Assembly (NCBI GenBank): GCA_938074605.1
Contig: CALJEI010000011.1
Span: forward strand, 1 to 64,000
Origin: an uncultured Ignisphaera sp.
GTDB lineage: Archaea; Thermoproteota; Thermoprotei_A; Sulfolobales; Ignisphaeraceae
Direction: 5' to 3'
DNA length: 64,000 nucleotides
Position 1 is the stretch's first letter; each line of letters opens with the position of its first letter. Below, one piece after another: positions 17,399-26,429 of this stretch. Made by a program: the position numbers and the translations under genes. The notes under the pieces were generated by a model, which saw only the letters and a program-made list of their open reading frames with translations, did not search any database and had not been told where the DNA came from.

Positions 17399-18844
17399 CT
17401 ATCTTTTCATGTCCCTTATTTTTTCAAGTATTTTCAATAGTATATCTCTAGTTTTTTGTGGATCTGCTTTTCCACTTGTTTTCTTCATTACCTCTCCTAT
17501 AAGGAAATTAATAGCCTTGGGATTCTTTAGTGCATCTTCAACTGCTTTAGGATTTTCTTTAACAGCCTCCAATATTATCTGTTCAAGATGCTGTTCATCA
17601 TAAATCCTAATATATCCCTTTGATTCAATGTACTCATCGATATTGATCTCCCCTTTTATGACATGTGGCATTAACTCCTTAACCATTTTTATGGACAGTA
17701 TACCTTTATCTAAAAGTTCGAGAAGCTTTACAATACTTTGTGGCTTAACACTAAACTTTTTTAAATCCAAAGATAGCTCCTTAATCCATCTAAGGAAATC
17801 TGTTATAAGTATGTCTGCAAGCCTCTTGTAGTTGCTATATATCTTTGCACATTCTTCAAAAAAGTCTACAAGCCACTTATTAAGTACTAATACTGTTGAT
17901 CTATATTCATCTAAACCGTACTGCACCATAATTCTCTCTATACGCTGGTCAGGTAGCTCAGGTATTGTAGATATAATCTTGTTTATCATCTCAGTTGAGA
18001 TTTTTATTGGTGGTAAATCTGGGTCAGGAAAATATCTGTAGTCCTCTTCAAATTCTTTAGCTCGAAGTGGTACTGTTATACCCTTTTTATCATCCCAGTG
18101 TCTAGTCTCTCTAGCTATAGTACCACCCTGCTCAATAATTCTTTTCTGTCTCACAATTTCATATGTTAAAGCCTTCTCAACATCCTTTATTGAGTTTATG
18201 TTCTTTACCTCAACTCTTCCATAGTCCCTAATTGAAATATTTGCATCAACCCTAAAAGAGCCTTCAAGGGCTGTATCCACTACATCTAGATATTCAAGAA
18301 TTGCGATAAGTTTATCTAGAAAAACCCTTGCTTCCTTTGGGCTACTCATATCGGGTTCTGTAACTATTTCAAGTAGTGGTACACCAGATCTATTGTAGTC
18401 TACTAAACTGTATTGCGCCTCCTCAATACCCCCTATATAATGTATTTTCCCCGGATCCTCCTCGATATTTATCCTCCTTATTCTAACAATCTTCGTTTTA
18501 CCATTGATGAGTATCTTAACGTGACCGTTTCTGGCTATAGATGTAAATCCAGGGCCATCGTATTGTGTTATCTGATAGTTTTTAGGTAAATCTGGATAAA
18601 AGTAGTGCTTTCTAACAAATATAATTCTATCACTTAATTCACAGTTAAGGGCTTTAGCAACGGCTATAGCATACTCTATCGCCCTCCTATTTACAACAGG
18701 TAAAGTACCAGGTAACCCTAGACAGATCGGACACACATATGTATTTGGACTACCCCCTCTATAGCTAGAGTATGTTGGGCAAAATAACTTGCTTGTCAAT
18801 GCTGTTAACTGTACATGTATCTCCAGCCCTATTAAAACCTCCAT
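17399..18844 (-). CDS. gatB: Asp-tRNA(Asn)/Glu-tRNA(Gln) amidotransferase subunit B
   Basis: About 481 residues. N-terminal GLEIHVQL, the four-Cys cluster region (CPTYSS, CPICLGLPG), HYFYPDLPKNYQITQYD, NRSGVPLLEIVTEPD and YRYFPDPDLPP are all family hallmarks, followed by the helical/YqeY tail. It binds misacylated tRNA and catalyses its phosphorylation/transamidation. The ATG at 18844 has aggtg upstream and is 4 bases past the gatA stop; the frame extends 6 codons further, but this start fits better. Last gene of gatC-gatA-gatB. Confidence 0.96.
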   Translation of the reverse strand: MEVLIGLEIHVQLTALTSKLFCPTYSSYRGGSPNTYVCPICLGLPGTLPVVNRRAIEYAIAVAKALNCELSDRIIFVRKHYFYPDLPKNYQITQYDGPGFTSIARNGHVKILINGKTKIVRIRRINIEEDPGKIHYIGGIEEAQYSLVDYNRSGVPLLEIVTEPDMSSPKEARVFLDKLIAILEYLDVVDTALEGSFRVDANISIRDYGRVEVKNINSIKDVEKALTYEIVRQKRIIEQGGTIARETRHWDDKKGITVPLRAKEFEEDYRYFPDPDLPPIKISTEMINKIISTIPELPDQRIERIMVQYGLDEYRSTVLVLNKWLVDFFEECAKIYSNYKRLADILITDFLRWIKELSLDLKKFSVKPQSIVKLLELLDKGILSIKMVKELMPHVIKGEINIDEYIESKGYIRIYDEQHLEQIILEAVKENPKAVEDALKNPKAINFLIGEVMKKTSGKADPQKTRDILLKILEKIRDMKR

Positions 18845-18848
18845 CAAT

Positions 18849-20318
18849 CTACACCTCTGCAATAAGATCTCTCAGCTTTGTCCTCTCCTCCAATTGTGCT
18901 GAAATATATAGAAGTATTGGCTCTGAAAGGGGTCTTGAAATAAGCTGTAGCCCGATTGGTAAACCATTCCAACCTGCAGGAATATTTATAGCTGGATACC
19001 CTGTTAGACTAGCGATAACAGTTGATACATCTGCCAAATATATCTTTAGGGGATCTTCAAAGAACTCGCCCAGCCTAGGGGGAGGAATAGGCATAGTTGG
19101 ACTTGCCATAACATCAACCTTACTAAACATAGCATCTAGCTTCTCTTTAAGCATCCTTCTAAACCTCAATGCTCTTATATAGTACATATCTCTATAGCCC
19201 ATACTGAGAACATATGTCCCCAACGCTATTCTTTTCTTAACCTCATATCCAAATCCTTTAGTCCTAACCTCCGTATAAACATCAACCCAATTCCTACCCT
19301 CAACTGGTACCTTAAGACCATATCTAATGCCATCAAATCTAGCTAGGTTAGAGCTAGCCTCAGCCATAGCTATTATATAATATGCTGCTACAGCCTCCTT
19401 GGTATATGGTATTGAGACCTCTATACATTCATGATATGAACATATTTTATCTATACAGCTATAAGTAACTTTTCTAACACCATCATCAGAGCCTTCAAAC
19501 AATTCCTTTAAGATACCTATTCTAAGTCTCGGTTCCTTATAGAGGAGTTCATCTAATGCTTTGAGATAGTCTATAGAATGTAGAGGTAAAGATGTTGAAT
19601 CTCTTTGATCATGCCCCGATATAATTGTGAGCAATAATGCTAAATCTGTAGTGTTTCTAGCCATAGGCCCTATTTGATCCATACTACTTGCATATGCAAT
19701 CAAACCATATCTACTTACAAGCCCATATGTAGGCCTAAGGCCATATACCATTGTATAAGCTGCAGGATTTCTTATAGAGCCACCAGTATCTGAACCAAGT
19801 GCTATAGATGCCTCACCTGCTGCTAGTGCTGCTCCACTGCCCCCCGACGACCCTCCGGGAACTCGATCTAAATTCCATGGATTTCTAGTGGGATAAAATG
19901 CACTAGTCTCTGTTGTAGAACCCATTGCAAATTCATCCATATTTGTTTTACCATGAATAACCATACCTACACTCTTAAGTTTCTCAATAACAGTAGCATC
20001 ATAGGGTGGAATATAGTTTTCAAGCATTTTAGAACCACATGTTGTTCTAATACCCTTAGTTGAGATGTTATCCTTTACCCCTATCATTACACCAAACAAT
20101 TTTGGGTAACTACCACTATTATATCCCCTTTTTAAGAGGGTCTCTAAATAACTGTATACCTCCTCCTTGGGAACAATAGTTATAAATGCTTTTACTCTAT
20201 CCTCTACACGCTTTATTCTATCATAGATTGAATCCACATATTCAAATACTTTATATGCATCAGATGAAAACTCCTCAATAAGTCTATAGACAGGCATAGA
20301 AATGTATTTATAGGACAT
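18849..20318 (-). CDS. gatA: Asp-tRNA(Asn)/Glu-tRNA(Gln) amidotransferase subunit A
   Basis: 489 residues. The amidase catalytic triad is visible: Lys in GVKDNIST, cis-Ser in PGGSSGGSGAALAAG and the nucleophilic Ser in GSDTGGSIRNPAA. It releases ammonia from glutamine (or asparagine), which is channelled to GatB. With GatB and GatC it forms the GatCAB complex; in archaea that use GatDE for Gln-tRNA, GatCAB serves mainly Asn-tRNA formation. Starts 1 base after the gatC stop. Confidence 0.97.
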   Translation of the reverse strand: MSYKYISMPVYRLIEEFSSDAYKVFEYVDSIYDRIKRVEDRVKAFITIVPKEEVYSYLETLLKRGYNSGSYPKLFGVMIGVKDNISTKGIRTTCGSKMLENYIPPYDATVIEKLKSVGMVIHGKTNMDEFAMGSTTETSAFYPTRNPWNLDRVPGGSSGGSGAALAAGEASIALGSDTGGSIRNPAAYTMVYGLRPTYGLVSRYGLIAYASSMDQIGPMARNTTDLALLLTIISGHDQRDSTSLPLHSIDYLKALDELLYKEPRLRIGILKELFEGSDDGVRKVTYSCIDKICSYHECIEVSIPYTKEAVAAYYIIAMAEASSNLARFDGIRYGLKVPVEGRNWVDVYTEVRTKGFGYEVKKRIALGTYVLSMGYRDMYYIRALRFRRMLKEKLDAMFSKVDVMASPTMPIPPPRLGEFFEDPLKIYLADVSTVIASLTGYPAINIPAGWNGLPIGLQLISRPLSEPILLYISAQLEERTKLRDLIAEV

Positions 20319-20319
20319 A

Positions 20320-20622
20320 CTACTCTACCATAGTTTTTGGTGCTTTTACATAACAATCGACTAGCAGAGCATTATCTTTAAGCATACTATGTTCCTCATC
20401 TACTCTATCAAGGGCTTCATCCTCTCTTAAAGGTGTAGATACTTCATGAACATGAAATAAAGGTTCATATTTATCCAGACCCTCAACATTTCTCAATTCA
20501 TTGAATAAATTAACAATCTTATCCACTTCAACCTTAACTTTCATCCTCTCATCATCACTAAATTTTATTAGTGTAAGCCTTTCAAGATACTCTATAAGAT
20601 CATTTGACAATATGTACACCAA
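20320..20622 (-). CDS. gatC: Asp-tRNA(Asn)/Glu-tRNA(Gln) amidotransferase subunit C
   Basis: 100 residues, first gene of gatCAB. Typical GatC helix hairpin around YLERLTLIKFSDDERMKVK, the EVDKIVNLFNELRNVE segment and the extended tail containing HVHEVSTPLREDEA, which wraps the GatA-GatB interface. The frame opens with TTG (20622) followed by GTG; both are possible starts. The AT-rich sequence just upstream could hold the operon promoter. Confidence 0.92.
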   Translation of the reverse strand: MVYILSNDLIEYLERLTLIKFSDDERMKVKVEVDKIVNLFNELRNVEGLDKYEPLFHVHEVSTPLREDEALDRVDEEHSMLKDNALLVDCYVKAPKTMVE

Positions 20623-20736
20623 AGCTATACTTATTAGTTACATAGAATATAAGCTTGATATTTAAAAATCTAGAACACTATTCTTAAAAGATAGAGTTGG
20701 TGGACAAACATTAAAGTAAATGATATAGTTAAAATA

Positions 20737-21147
20737 TTGAAGGAGCTTATTATAGATCCAACCATTATATTTATGAGTATTGAAGAAGCTAAACTATTAG
20801 GTGCTGATTTAATTAACTTTATTCTAGATTTGGGTAGAGATATCGTCTATTCAGCAATTTCATTTAAATACATAATGTCGTTAGAAGAACTCATACCAAT
20901 AGCCATAATAATACAGCCAGCAGATAATACACTAAAAAATATACCACTATCTACAATTTCACGTCTATTAAGTAGTGTTGGAGGATATATATATGGTTCT
21001 AACGATAGTATTGGAATTTTAATCCCTATAGAAAGCGAGACTGAGCTCTATAATAGAGTTGTAGAAGTTGTACCACAGATTATTAAGCAACTTCTAGGAA
21101 TAGATGTTAAACCTATAATTATTAATTATAGTATTGAAACAGTATAG
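20737..21147 (+). CDS. Hypothetical protein, 136 aa
   Basis: Starts with TTG inside ttgaaggag. The frame has no upstream ATG or GTG before a stop codon. The product is an Ile/Leu-rich alpha/beta protein with SIEEAKLLGADLINFIL, GYIYGSNDSIGILIPIESE and a tail VVPQIIKQLLGIDVKPIII. There is no cysteine motif and no clear membrane helix. I do not recognise it. It stands alone between gatCAB and the alanine dehydrogenase gene. The length and even codon use suggest a real gene. Confidence 0.55.
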   Translation: MKELIIDPTIIFMSIEEAKLLGADLINFILDLGRDIVYSAISFKYIMSLEELIPIAIIIQPADNTLKNIPLSTISRLLSSVGGYIYGSNDSIGILIPIESETELYNRVVEVVPQIIKQLLGIDVKPIIINYSIETV

Positions 21148-21577
21148 AGATCTATGGGATTTAGATTTCATTGTGGTTGACATTATGTGTTATTAGTTGC
21201 TTTAGAAATGTGGATACCATTAGATATACATTTATTGTTTTAATTTTCATAAATATTTCGTGGATTAATGTATAGGGAAGTCTATAGCATACCTCAATCC
21301 AATTCATTGTATTTTGACTACCCTATGGAGGAAGAACTACTGAAATACTCTATATGAAGATTTCTCAAAAGAATCTTAACATGCCCAAATAACCTTAAAC
21401 CAAATGAAATCTTTAGAGAAATATGGTTAGTGACAACCATAAATTCATAGAGAGCTAAACTCCTACTATATCCGTTTATACTAACTATACAATACTTTTC
21501 GTTAGTTTATACTTATATGCATTAGAACAGAATAAATTTATACCTTTCTCACTCTATACAATTTATGGTGATATACA
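21148..21577. other. Gene-free AT-rich interval
   Basis: I see no ORF with a start and ribosome site, tRNA, C/D boxes or strong hairpins. The last 60 bases contain AT-rich promoter-like sequence ahead of the alanine dehydrogenase gene (ttatatgcatt, aataaattta). Confidence 0.5.
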
Positions 21578-22567
21578 ATGATTGAAATAAGGGTATTGGA
21601 CTACTCAGATGTAAGGATGCTGTTAAGAATGAATGATGCTATAGAATTGGTAGAAAAAGCATTTAGAGAAAAGGGTCTGGGGAGGATCCAAATGCCTGCA
21701 AAGACATATCTATTCTTTGATAAATATGGTGGCGATCTACGTACCATGCCTGCATACTTTCAGCATCTAGATATAGCAGGTGTAAAAATTGTTAATTCTC
21801 ATCCAAACAATCCAGTTAAACACGGTCTGCCTACTGTTATGGCTATAATAATTCTAGTGGATCCTAAAACTGGAAGACCTCTTTGTCTAATTGATGGAGT
21901 GCTGATTACCGGTGTTAGAACTGGTGCAGCAGTGGCTGTTGCTACTAAATATCTTGCTAGAAGGAATTCTAGAATTGTTGGTATTATTGGGGCAGGATCT
22001 ATGGCTCCATACAGCATAGAAGCGCTATACCATGTAGTGAAAATTGAAAGTATTAAGATATTTGATATTAATAGGAGTAAAGCTGAAAAATTGGCGAAGG
22101 AAGTAGAGCTCAATTACAGCATTTCTACAAATGCTGTAGAGAAGTGTAGTGATGCTGTTAAAGATGTAGATATTCTTGTAACACTAACACCCTCAAGAGA
22201 GCCTATTGTAAAAAATGAATGGATTTCTGAAGGAATACATATAAATGCAATGGGTGCTGATGCTCCTGGTAAAGAGGAGCTAGACCCAATGATACTTAAA
22301 AGAGCTAAGATTATAGTTGATGATATGGAGCAGGCAATACATAGTGGCGAGATTAACATCCCTATAAGTAGGGGCATTCTACAGCCAAATGAAATATATG
22401 GTGAGTTAGGAGATATTATAGTTGGTAAGAAATCTGGTAGGGTATCTGATAACGAAATAACAGTATTTGATTCAACAGGTCTAGCGATACAGGATGTCAT
22501 AACAGCATGGCACGTCTATGAAGAAGCTGAGAAGAAGGGTGTTGGGAGAAAGATAACGCTTTACTAA
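21578..22567 (+). CDS. Alanine dehydrogenase / ornithine cyclodeaminase family protein
   Basis: 329 residues. The substrate part has MPAKTYLFF (the Lys region) and YFQHLDIAGVKIVNSHPNN. The NAD-binding part has VGIIGAGSMAPYSIEAL. The helix LITGVRTGAAVAVATKYLA is highly conserved. The archaeal branch of this superfamily includes NAD-dependent alanine dehydrogenase (reductive amination of pyruvate); other members act on ornithine or sarcosine-like imines, so the exact substrate is inferred. Start ATG follows a ggtgatatac site. It is convergent with the glycerophosphodiesterase gene. Confidence 0.88.
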   Translation: MIEIRVLDYSDVRMLLRMNDAIELVEKAFREKGLGRIQMPAKTYLFFDKYGGDLRTMPAYFQHLDIAGVKIVNSHPNNPVKHGLPTVMAIIILVDPKTGRPLCLIDGVLITGVRTGAAVAVATKYLARRNSRIVGIIGAGSMAPYSIEALYHVVKIESIKIFDINRSKAEKLAKEVELNYSISTNAVEKCSDAVKDVDILVTLTPSREPIVKNEWISEGIHINAMGADAPGKEELDPMILKRAKIIVDDMEQAIHSGEINIPISRGILQPNEIYGELGDIIVGKKSGRVSDNEITVFDSTGLAIQDVITAWHVYEEAEKKGVGRKITLY

Positions 22568-22573
22568 ATCTGG

Positions 22574-22635
22574 ATATCAGCCAAGGGAATTACATCATCT
22601 TATAGATGCTCAGGGGGGTGAAGCATCATCAGCTA
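22574..22635 (-). ncRNA. C/D-box guide sRNA candidate overlapping the GDPD stop codon
   Basis: Read on the minus strand: box C CTGATGA (22632-22626), 12-nt guide tgcttcaccccc, box D' CTGA (22613-22610), a linker of about 11 nt, box C' ATGATGT (22598-22592), 11-nt guide, box D CTGA (22580-22577). Both D boxes are perfect; box C has C for the usual purine. It occupies almost the whole space between two convergent genes, and box C abuts the stop codon of the glycerophosphodiesterase gene, so it may be cut from that mRNA's 3' end. Confidence 0.65.
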
Positions 22636-23361
22636 TGCTCCATACTTAAGAAGTGTACTTTGTTTCTCTAATCCACTTCTAATTGCAGGATCATCTGTAG
22701 CAATACCATCAACTCCATAGTTTTTCATTTTCAAAGCTATTGAGACATCATTTACTGTCCATGTATATATCTTTAATTTCTTACTATGGATTTCTCTCAC
22801 AACATTTGGTGTTACTAAGTTGTACCTAGGTAGAATTGCCATAGCCTTTAATTTAACTGCTTTATCTATAGGTAGGGGTCTTGTATATGTTAGTAGCCCT
22901 ATCTCTATAGAGCTGTCTAGAGCCTTTATCACTCTTAGATACTCATAGTTAAATGAAATAACTAATGAATGGTCTATTACATTATGCTCCCTTAGTATTC
23001 TAACTATATACCCCTCATCAACCAGATCTTTAATTTCCATAAATATAACTGCTTTACCTCTAACCTCACTTAAAACCTCATCAACTGTTGGAATCTGTTC
23101 CCTCCCCATTACCATCATTCCTCTAATTTCATCTAATGTGAGTTCCCTCACCCTCTTATTTACACCTGTAACCCTCTTTAAATCTTCATCATGAATTACT
23201 ATAGGTATACCATCTTTTGTAAACCTAACATCGAATTCAATAGCATCACACCCCATATCAATGGCCTTTCTAAATGCAGCTAATGTATTTTCAGGTTCAT
23301 ATGCTGAAGCCCCCCTATGAGCTATTAAAAGGAATTTATCTTTCCACAACCCTCCATTCAT
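22633..23361 (-). CDS. ugpQ: Glycerophosphodiester phosphodiesterase
   Basis: 242 residues. Catalytic motifs are HRGASAYEPENT, the metal-binding DAIEFDVRFTKDGIPIVIHDE and EIKD, and the barrel ends with YTWTVND and GVDGIATDDP. It releases glycerol phosphate from glycerophosphodiesters, possibly derived from lipid head groups. Its start overlaps the end of the upstream hypothetical gene by 4 bases (ATGA-type coupling), so the two form an operon. The 3' end touches the C/D sRNA candidate. Confidence 0.92.
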   Translation of the reverse strand: MNGGLWKDKFLLIAHRGASAYEPENTLAAFRKAIDMGCDAIEFDVRFTKDGIPIVIHDEDLKRVTGVNKRVRELTLDEIRGMMVMGREQIPTVDEVLSEVRGKAVIFMEIKDLVDEGYIVRILREHNVIDHSLVISFNYEYLRVIKALDSSIEIGLLTYTRPLPIDKAVKLKAMAILPRYNLVTPNVVREIHSKKLKIYTWTVNDVSIALKMKNYGVDGIATDDPAIRSGLEKQSTLLKYGA

Positions 23362-24212
23362 ACTCTTCCATCTCTAGACTTTCTAAAAACAGTTTTTGTA
23401 GAAAGCTCTTGATAAATCTGATATATATCAGATTTCGATGGATCTACACCCATATCCACTAGATCTGTATAGATTTTTCTAGCAAAGGTTTCAAGCTCTA
23501 TACATGGCTCTGTACATATAGTTATAGAATATAGATGTCTGGCTATGGTGAGAGCTACAAGTGCTATTGCTGCTAAGTCTGATGCATCTAGGTGTCCTTT
23601 AGCTAACCTCATTTCAATTAACTCTAGTGATTGAAGTAGGAGTGGTTCCCTTTGAGTCTCTGATACGCCACTGAATGCTTTAGTCACTAGCTGTATATAT
23701 ATTTCACTATTAGTATGTGTTGGTGGAAGGAGGTTAGAATCATGTAAACAAAGTGTTCTAACTCTTCGAATAGGCTCACTTATATGCTGTTCACCTTCAA
23801 CTAGCGTTATAACCTCATTAATAAAATTAAGGATTCTTATAATATCCATTAATTTTTGCTGCTCAATCATACACCTTCTAAGGATAATACCTATGTCTTC
23901 ACCAAGTTTAGATGGTAATAGATTGAGCATTCTCTTCAATAATTCTATTTCTGATTTCCCCATCTCAATTAAGAATTGTGCTAAACGCCTCTGTACATAC
24001 ACTATATCACCATACCCAAGAACATTTCTCTTCATCATATCAACAGCCCACATACTTACTGCAAGAACAAGACTACTATAGGGTTTTGTAAGTAGATCTA
24101 CCTTATTGATAACATCATTAGGTAATAGCATCTGTACTCTAAAGCATTTATGGAGCTTCAATAGATTTTCTACAAGCTCATTATATGAGGTTATACTACT
24201 CATTATAATCAC
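23358..24212 (-). CDS. Helical hypothetical protein upstream of ugpQ
   Basis: 284 residues, almost entirely predicted helix (for example RRLAQFLIEMGKSEIELLKR and LASDLAAIALVALTIARHLYS-like segments). No metal or nucleotide motif is evident, and the hydrophobic stretches are short and amphipathic rather than membrane-spanning. I do not recognise the family. Translational overlap with the GDPD gene suggests a linked role, but nothing in the sequence says what it is. Two starts exist close together (MII, MSS). Confidence 0.65.
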   Translation of the reverse strand: MIIMSSITSYNELVENLLKLHKCFRVQMLLPNDVINKVDLLTKPYSSLVLAVSMWAVDMMKRNVLGYGDIVYVQRRLAQFLIEMGKSEIELLKRMLNLLPSKLGEDIGIILRRCMIEQQKLMDIIRILNFINEVITLVEGEQHISEPIRRVRTLCLHDSNLLPPTHTNSEIYIQLVTKAFSGVSETQREPLLLQSLELIEMRLAKGHLDASDLAAIALVALTIARHLYSITICTEPCIELETFARKIYTDLVDMGVDPSKSDIYQIYQELSTKTVFRKSRDGRV

Positions 24213-24311
24213 TATTTCTTCTGTGGTATAAAATACTTTTTTAACAAGAATAAAAATGTTTTAACCTATCACTATATGTCAACATTGATTAGAATATTGT
24301 TTAAGCTCTAC

Positions 24312-24545
24312 TTAATGCTCAACAACTATAAGTGTTGTAGTACTTTTTATATGTGGAAATCTTCTAACTTTTGTTATAACAGCACTTCTAAGAGCATCAA
24401 ATGTATCAGCCTCAACCACAACTACAACATCGTAAATCCCATAAACTACATGGACTTCCTTAACCTCTGGTATCTGCATTAATGCTTTCGCCACCTCTTC
24501 CTCCATACCCACATCCGTATTTATAAGTACTATTGCCTTAGGCAT
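24312..24545 (-). CDS. Stand-alone Lrp/AsnC ligand-binding (RAM) domain protein
   Basis: 77 residues: only the C-terminal effector domain of Lrp/AsnC regulators, without the helix-turn-helix. Conserved pieces are VLINTDVG, VKEVHVVYGIYDVVV and the closing strand TTTLIVVE. Such SMAD-like proteins bind amino acids as oligomers and may modulate full-length Lrp factors. A paralogue with the same opening and the same VYGIYD core is at 49665. Flanking genes are unrelated. Confidence 0.9.
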   Translation of the reverse strand: MPKAIVLINTDVGMEEEVAKALMQIPEVKEVHVVYGIYDVVVVVEADTFDALRSAVITKVRRFPHIKSTTTLIVVEH

Positions 24546-24623
24546 ACCTACAACCCCTATACTATATAATAGTACTATTTATAAAAGTATTTATGAGGTG
24601 TTACTACAGAGAGGTGCATTTGT

Positions 24624-24770
24624 TTGTCTCTAGAAAAACAGCCTACAGAATATGATAGAACACATATCCTAAGGTATTGCAGAGAAAAGTGTATTGATGA
24701 AGGCTACTATGGTAGAGCATTAAGTGATTGTATAGAAGAGTGCTTAAAAAGTATTAGGGATAGTAGATAG
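24624..24770 (+). CDS. Small twin-CxxxC protein (48 aa)
   Basis: TTG at 24624, with gaggtg seven bases upstream, to TAG at 24768-24770. The product contains CREKC and CIEEC, two CxxxC motifs on helices about 14 residues apart (RYCREKCIDEGYYGRALSDC, then IEEC), resembling a helical hairpin joined by disulfides or a metal site, as in CHCH-type proteins. It is highly charged and ends in Arg. I do not know a characterised homologue. Strong ribosome site, cysteine symmetry and clean frame support a real gene. It faces the YjbQ gene. Confidence 0.65.
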   Translation: MSLEKQPTEYDRTHILRYCREKCIDEGYYGRALSDCIEECLKSIRDSR

Positions 24771-24778
24771 GTGTTTTA

Positions 24779-25198
24779 TCAGCTAGATCCAAGAACCATA
24801 ACAATAATACTTCTATACGGTCTAGGCCCATCCATTTCTACAAAAAATATATTCTGCCATGTACCCCTTGCCAACCTTCCATCAACAACTGGGAATATTC
24901 TTTCACTACTAATTATTGCTGAACCTATATGTGCGTGTGCATTATCATCAATTCTATTATGCTTCCACCCTCTATCTGGTTGTATTAATTCTTTAATGAA
25001 TGTTATTATATCATCTAGAAGCCCCATCTCATTTTCATTAGCTATTATAGCTCCTGTTGCATGAGGGGCAAAAACTATACATATTCCATCCTTGATATTA
25101 CTTTTTCTAACAATTTCCTCAACATCTTTAGTTATATCTATCAACTGAAACTGCTTTGATGTAGTTAATGTTATTGTTTCGCGATGTACCTTAAACAT
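24779..25198 (-). CDS. UPF0047/YjbQ family protein
   Basis: 139 residues. Family motifs are VFAPHATGAIIANENE, the metal-ligand NAHAHIGSAI, and the C-terminal GTWQNIFFVEMDGPRP. YjbQ-type proteins have a weak thiamine-phosphate synthase activity in bacteria; the natural role is uncertain. The His residues of the first two motifs and the Glu in the GTWQ region form a metal pocket. Monocistronic. Confidence 0.92.
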   Translation of the reverse strand: MFKVHRETITLTTSKQFQLIDITKDVEEIVRKSNIKDGICIVFAPHATGAIIANENEMGLLDDIITFIKELIQPDRGWKHNRIDDNAHAHIGSAIISSERIFPVVDGRLARGTWQNIFFVEMDGPRPYRSIIVMVLGSS

Positions 25199-25409
25199 AT
25201 TTTATACCCAAGTATATTAGTTGCTACAAGTTTATTATTTTAACTCGATGTGTATCTTAAGTAAGTACACCGCAAATGCTACCCCTTATTTTGCTATTGA
25301 TAGAAATATGCTGGGTGAGAAGCTTAAAAGAAGGCAATAGTAAAAATATTTTGAATTGAATTATATGACTGAATTATATAGATAGTTATTGTGAGATAAT
25401 ACTCTACAG

Positions 25410-25802
25410 CTAATGAGATGCTATAGCTCTTGATTTAAGTGTGTTATACACAGTATCCTTTAGCCCTACTTTAATTAAAAGTCTTTCAAGTCTATAGAGT
25501 TGCTCATGTGCAATATCAATTTTTTTAGCCATTTGCGCTATTGGAATTCCGTTTGTCCTTGCATAGAGTAGATATATTAGAGTTCTAACACTGTGTGGAT
25601 GTCTTAGTGATGATGATATTGCGCTATCAAATACTAGCCAATCTATTATGTCAATGTTATTCTTAATCCATTCAGCTATCTCTTGTGGTAATTCAAAGCT
25701 GTGTTCAAGTCTCTTCCTAAACACCACTTTGCTACCAACTAACTCAAGTTTTCTTTTTCTTCTCCTTCTCTTTTCAAACAGTATTTCTGTACTCATTTTC
25801 AC
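25410..25802 (-). CDS. Hypothetical basic protein with probable helix-turn-helix
   Basis: 130 residues. The N-terminus carries a very basic stretch (KRRRRKRKLE). Residues 75-125 read like a helix-turn-helix or winged helix: SVRTLIYLLYARTNGIPIAQ, AKKIDIAHEQLYRLERLL. This suggests a DNA-binding regulator, though I recognise no family. It is divergent from the DUF61 gene 147 bases away, and the two could share a control region. Confidence 0.55.
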   Translation of the reverse strand: MKMSTEILFEKRRRRKRKLELVGSKVVFRKRLEHSFELPQEIAEWIKNNIDIIDWLVFDSAISSSLRHPHSVRTLIYLLYARTNGIPIAQMAKKIDIAHEQLYRLERLLIKVGLKDTVYNTLKSRAIASH

Positions 25803-25948
25803 ACCTTCAACTCTTACTAAGTATGTTAGAATTTATATAGAAGCTAATAAATTTATCGTTTCTAAAATCTCTAACAGAGTTCTATAAACACATGAATGTA
25901 GTATATTCATTCAGATTAATAAATACTTTAGGTATTATCTAGCATAGT

Positions 25949-26428
25949 GTGGCTCTTATGAACCCTCAAGAAGATGCAATTATAAAGGGGCTACTTGCCA
26001 ATGAGTTAAGGATAGTAAATAAGCATCTCCCTAGGGAGAGACTTTCACTCTACGAGCTAATCAATATGGAGACACCACACGTTATTTTAAGGGATGGAAC
26101 AATACATTTCTTTAGAAAAACTGAATTGAGAATGCTATGTAGCTATTTAGAGGAGAATGAATGGAACAAGCTATTACTGCCAATAATAATTACCATCAGA
26201 CCTGATATAGATAGCGGTGCAGCAATTGTAGAGGATGTGCTAGCAATTAAGGTGATTTCCAGAATTCTTGGAATAGATATACCTTCAAAAAATATTGGGA
26301 GACTCACTCTATATAAACCCCATTTAGCAATCCTTAGGGCAAAATTTGATACAGTATTCCAGTATGCAATATCTATAGATCTTGATAGAGATAGAGAACT
26401 GTTATTAGATCAACAAGGTTTGATATGA
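25949..26428 (+). CDS. DUF61 / UPF0216 family protein
   Basis: 159 residues. Family pattern: LLANELRIVNKHLPRERLSL, VILRDGTIHFFRKTEL and the YLEENEWNKLLLPI segment. Archaea-specific, function unknown. Starts: GTG 25949 or ATG 25958; the AT-rich box at about 25917-25930 would put the transcript start near 25946, favouring a leaderless or very short leader. The next gene starts 1 base after its stop. Confidence 0.88.
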   Translation: MALMNPQEDAIIKGLLANELRIVNKHLPRERLSLYELINMETPHVILRDGTIHFFRKTELRMLCSYLEENEWNKLLLPIIITIRPDIDSGAAIVEDVLAIKVISRILGIDIPSKNIGRLTLYKPHLAILRAKFDTVFQYAISIDLDRDRELLLDQQGLI

Positions 26429-26429
26429 C

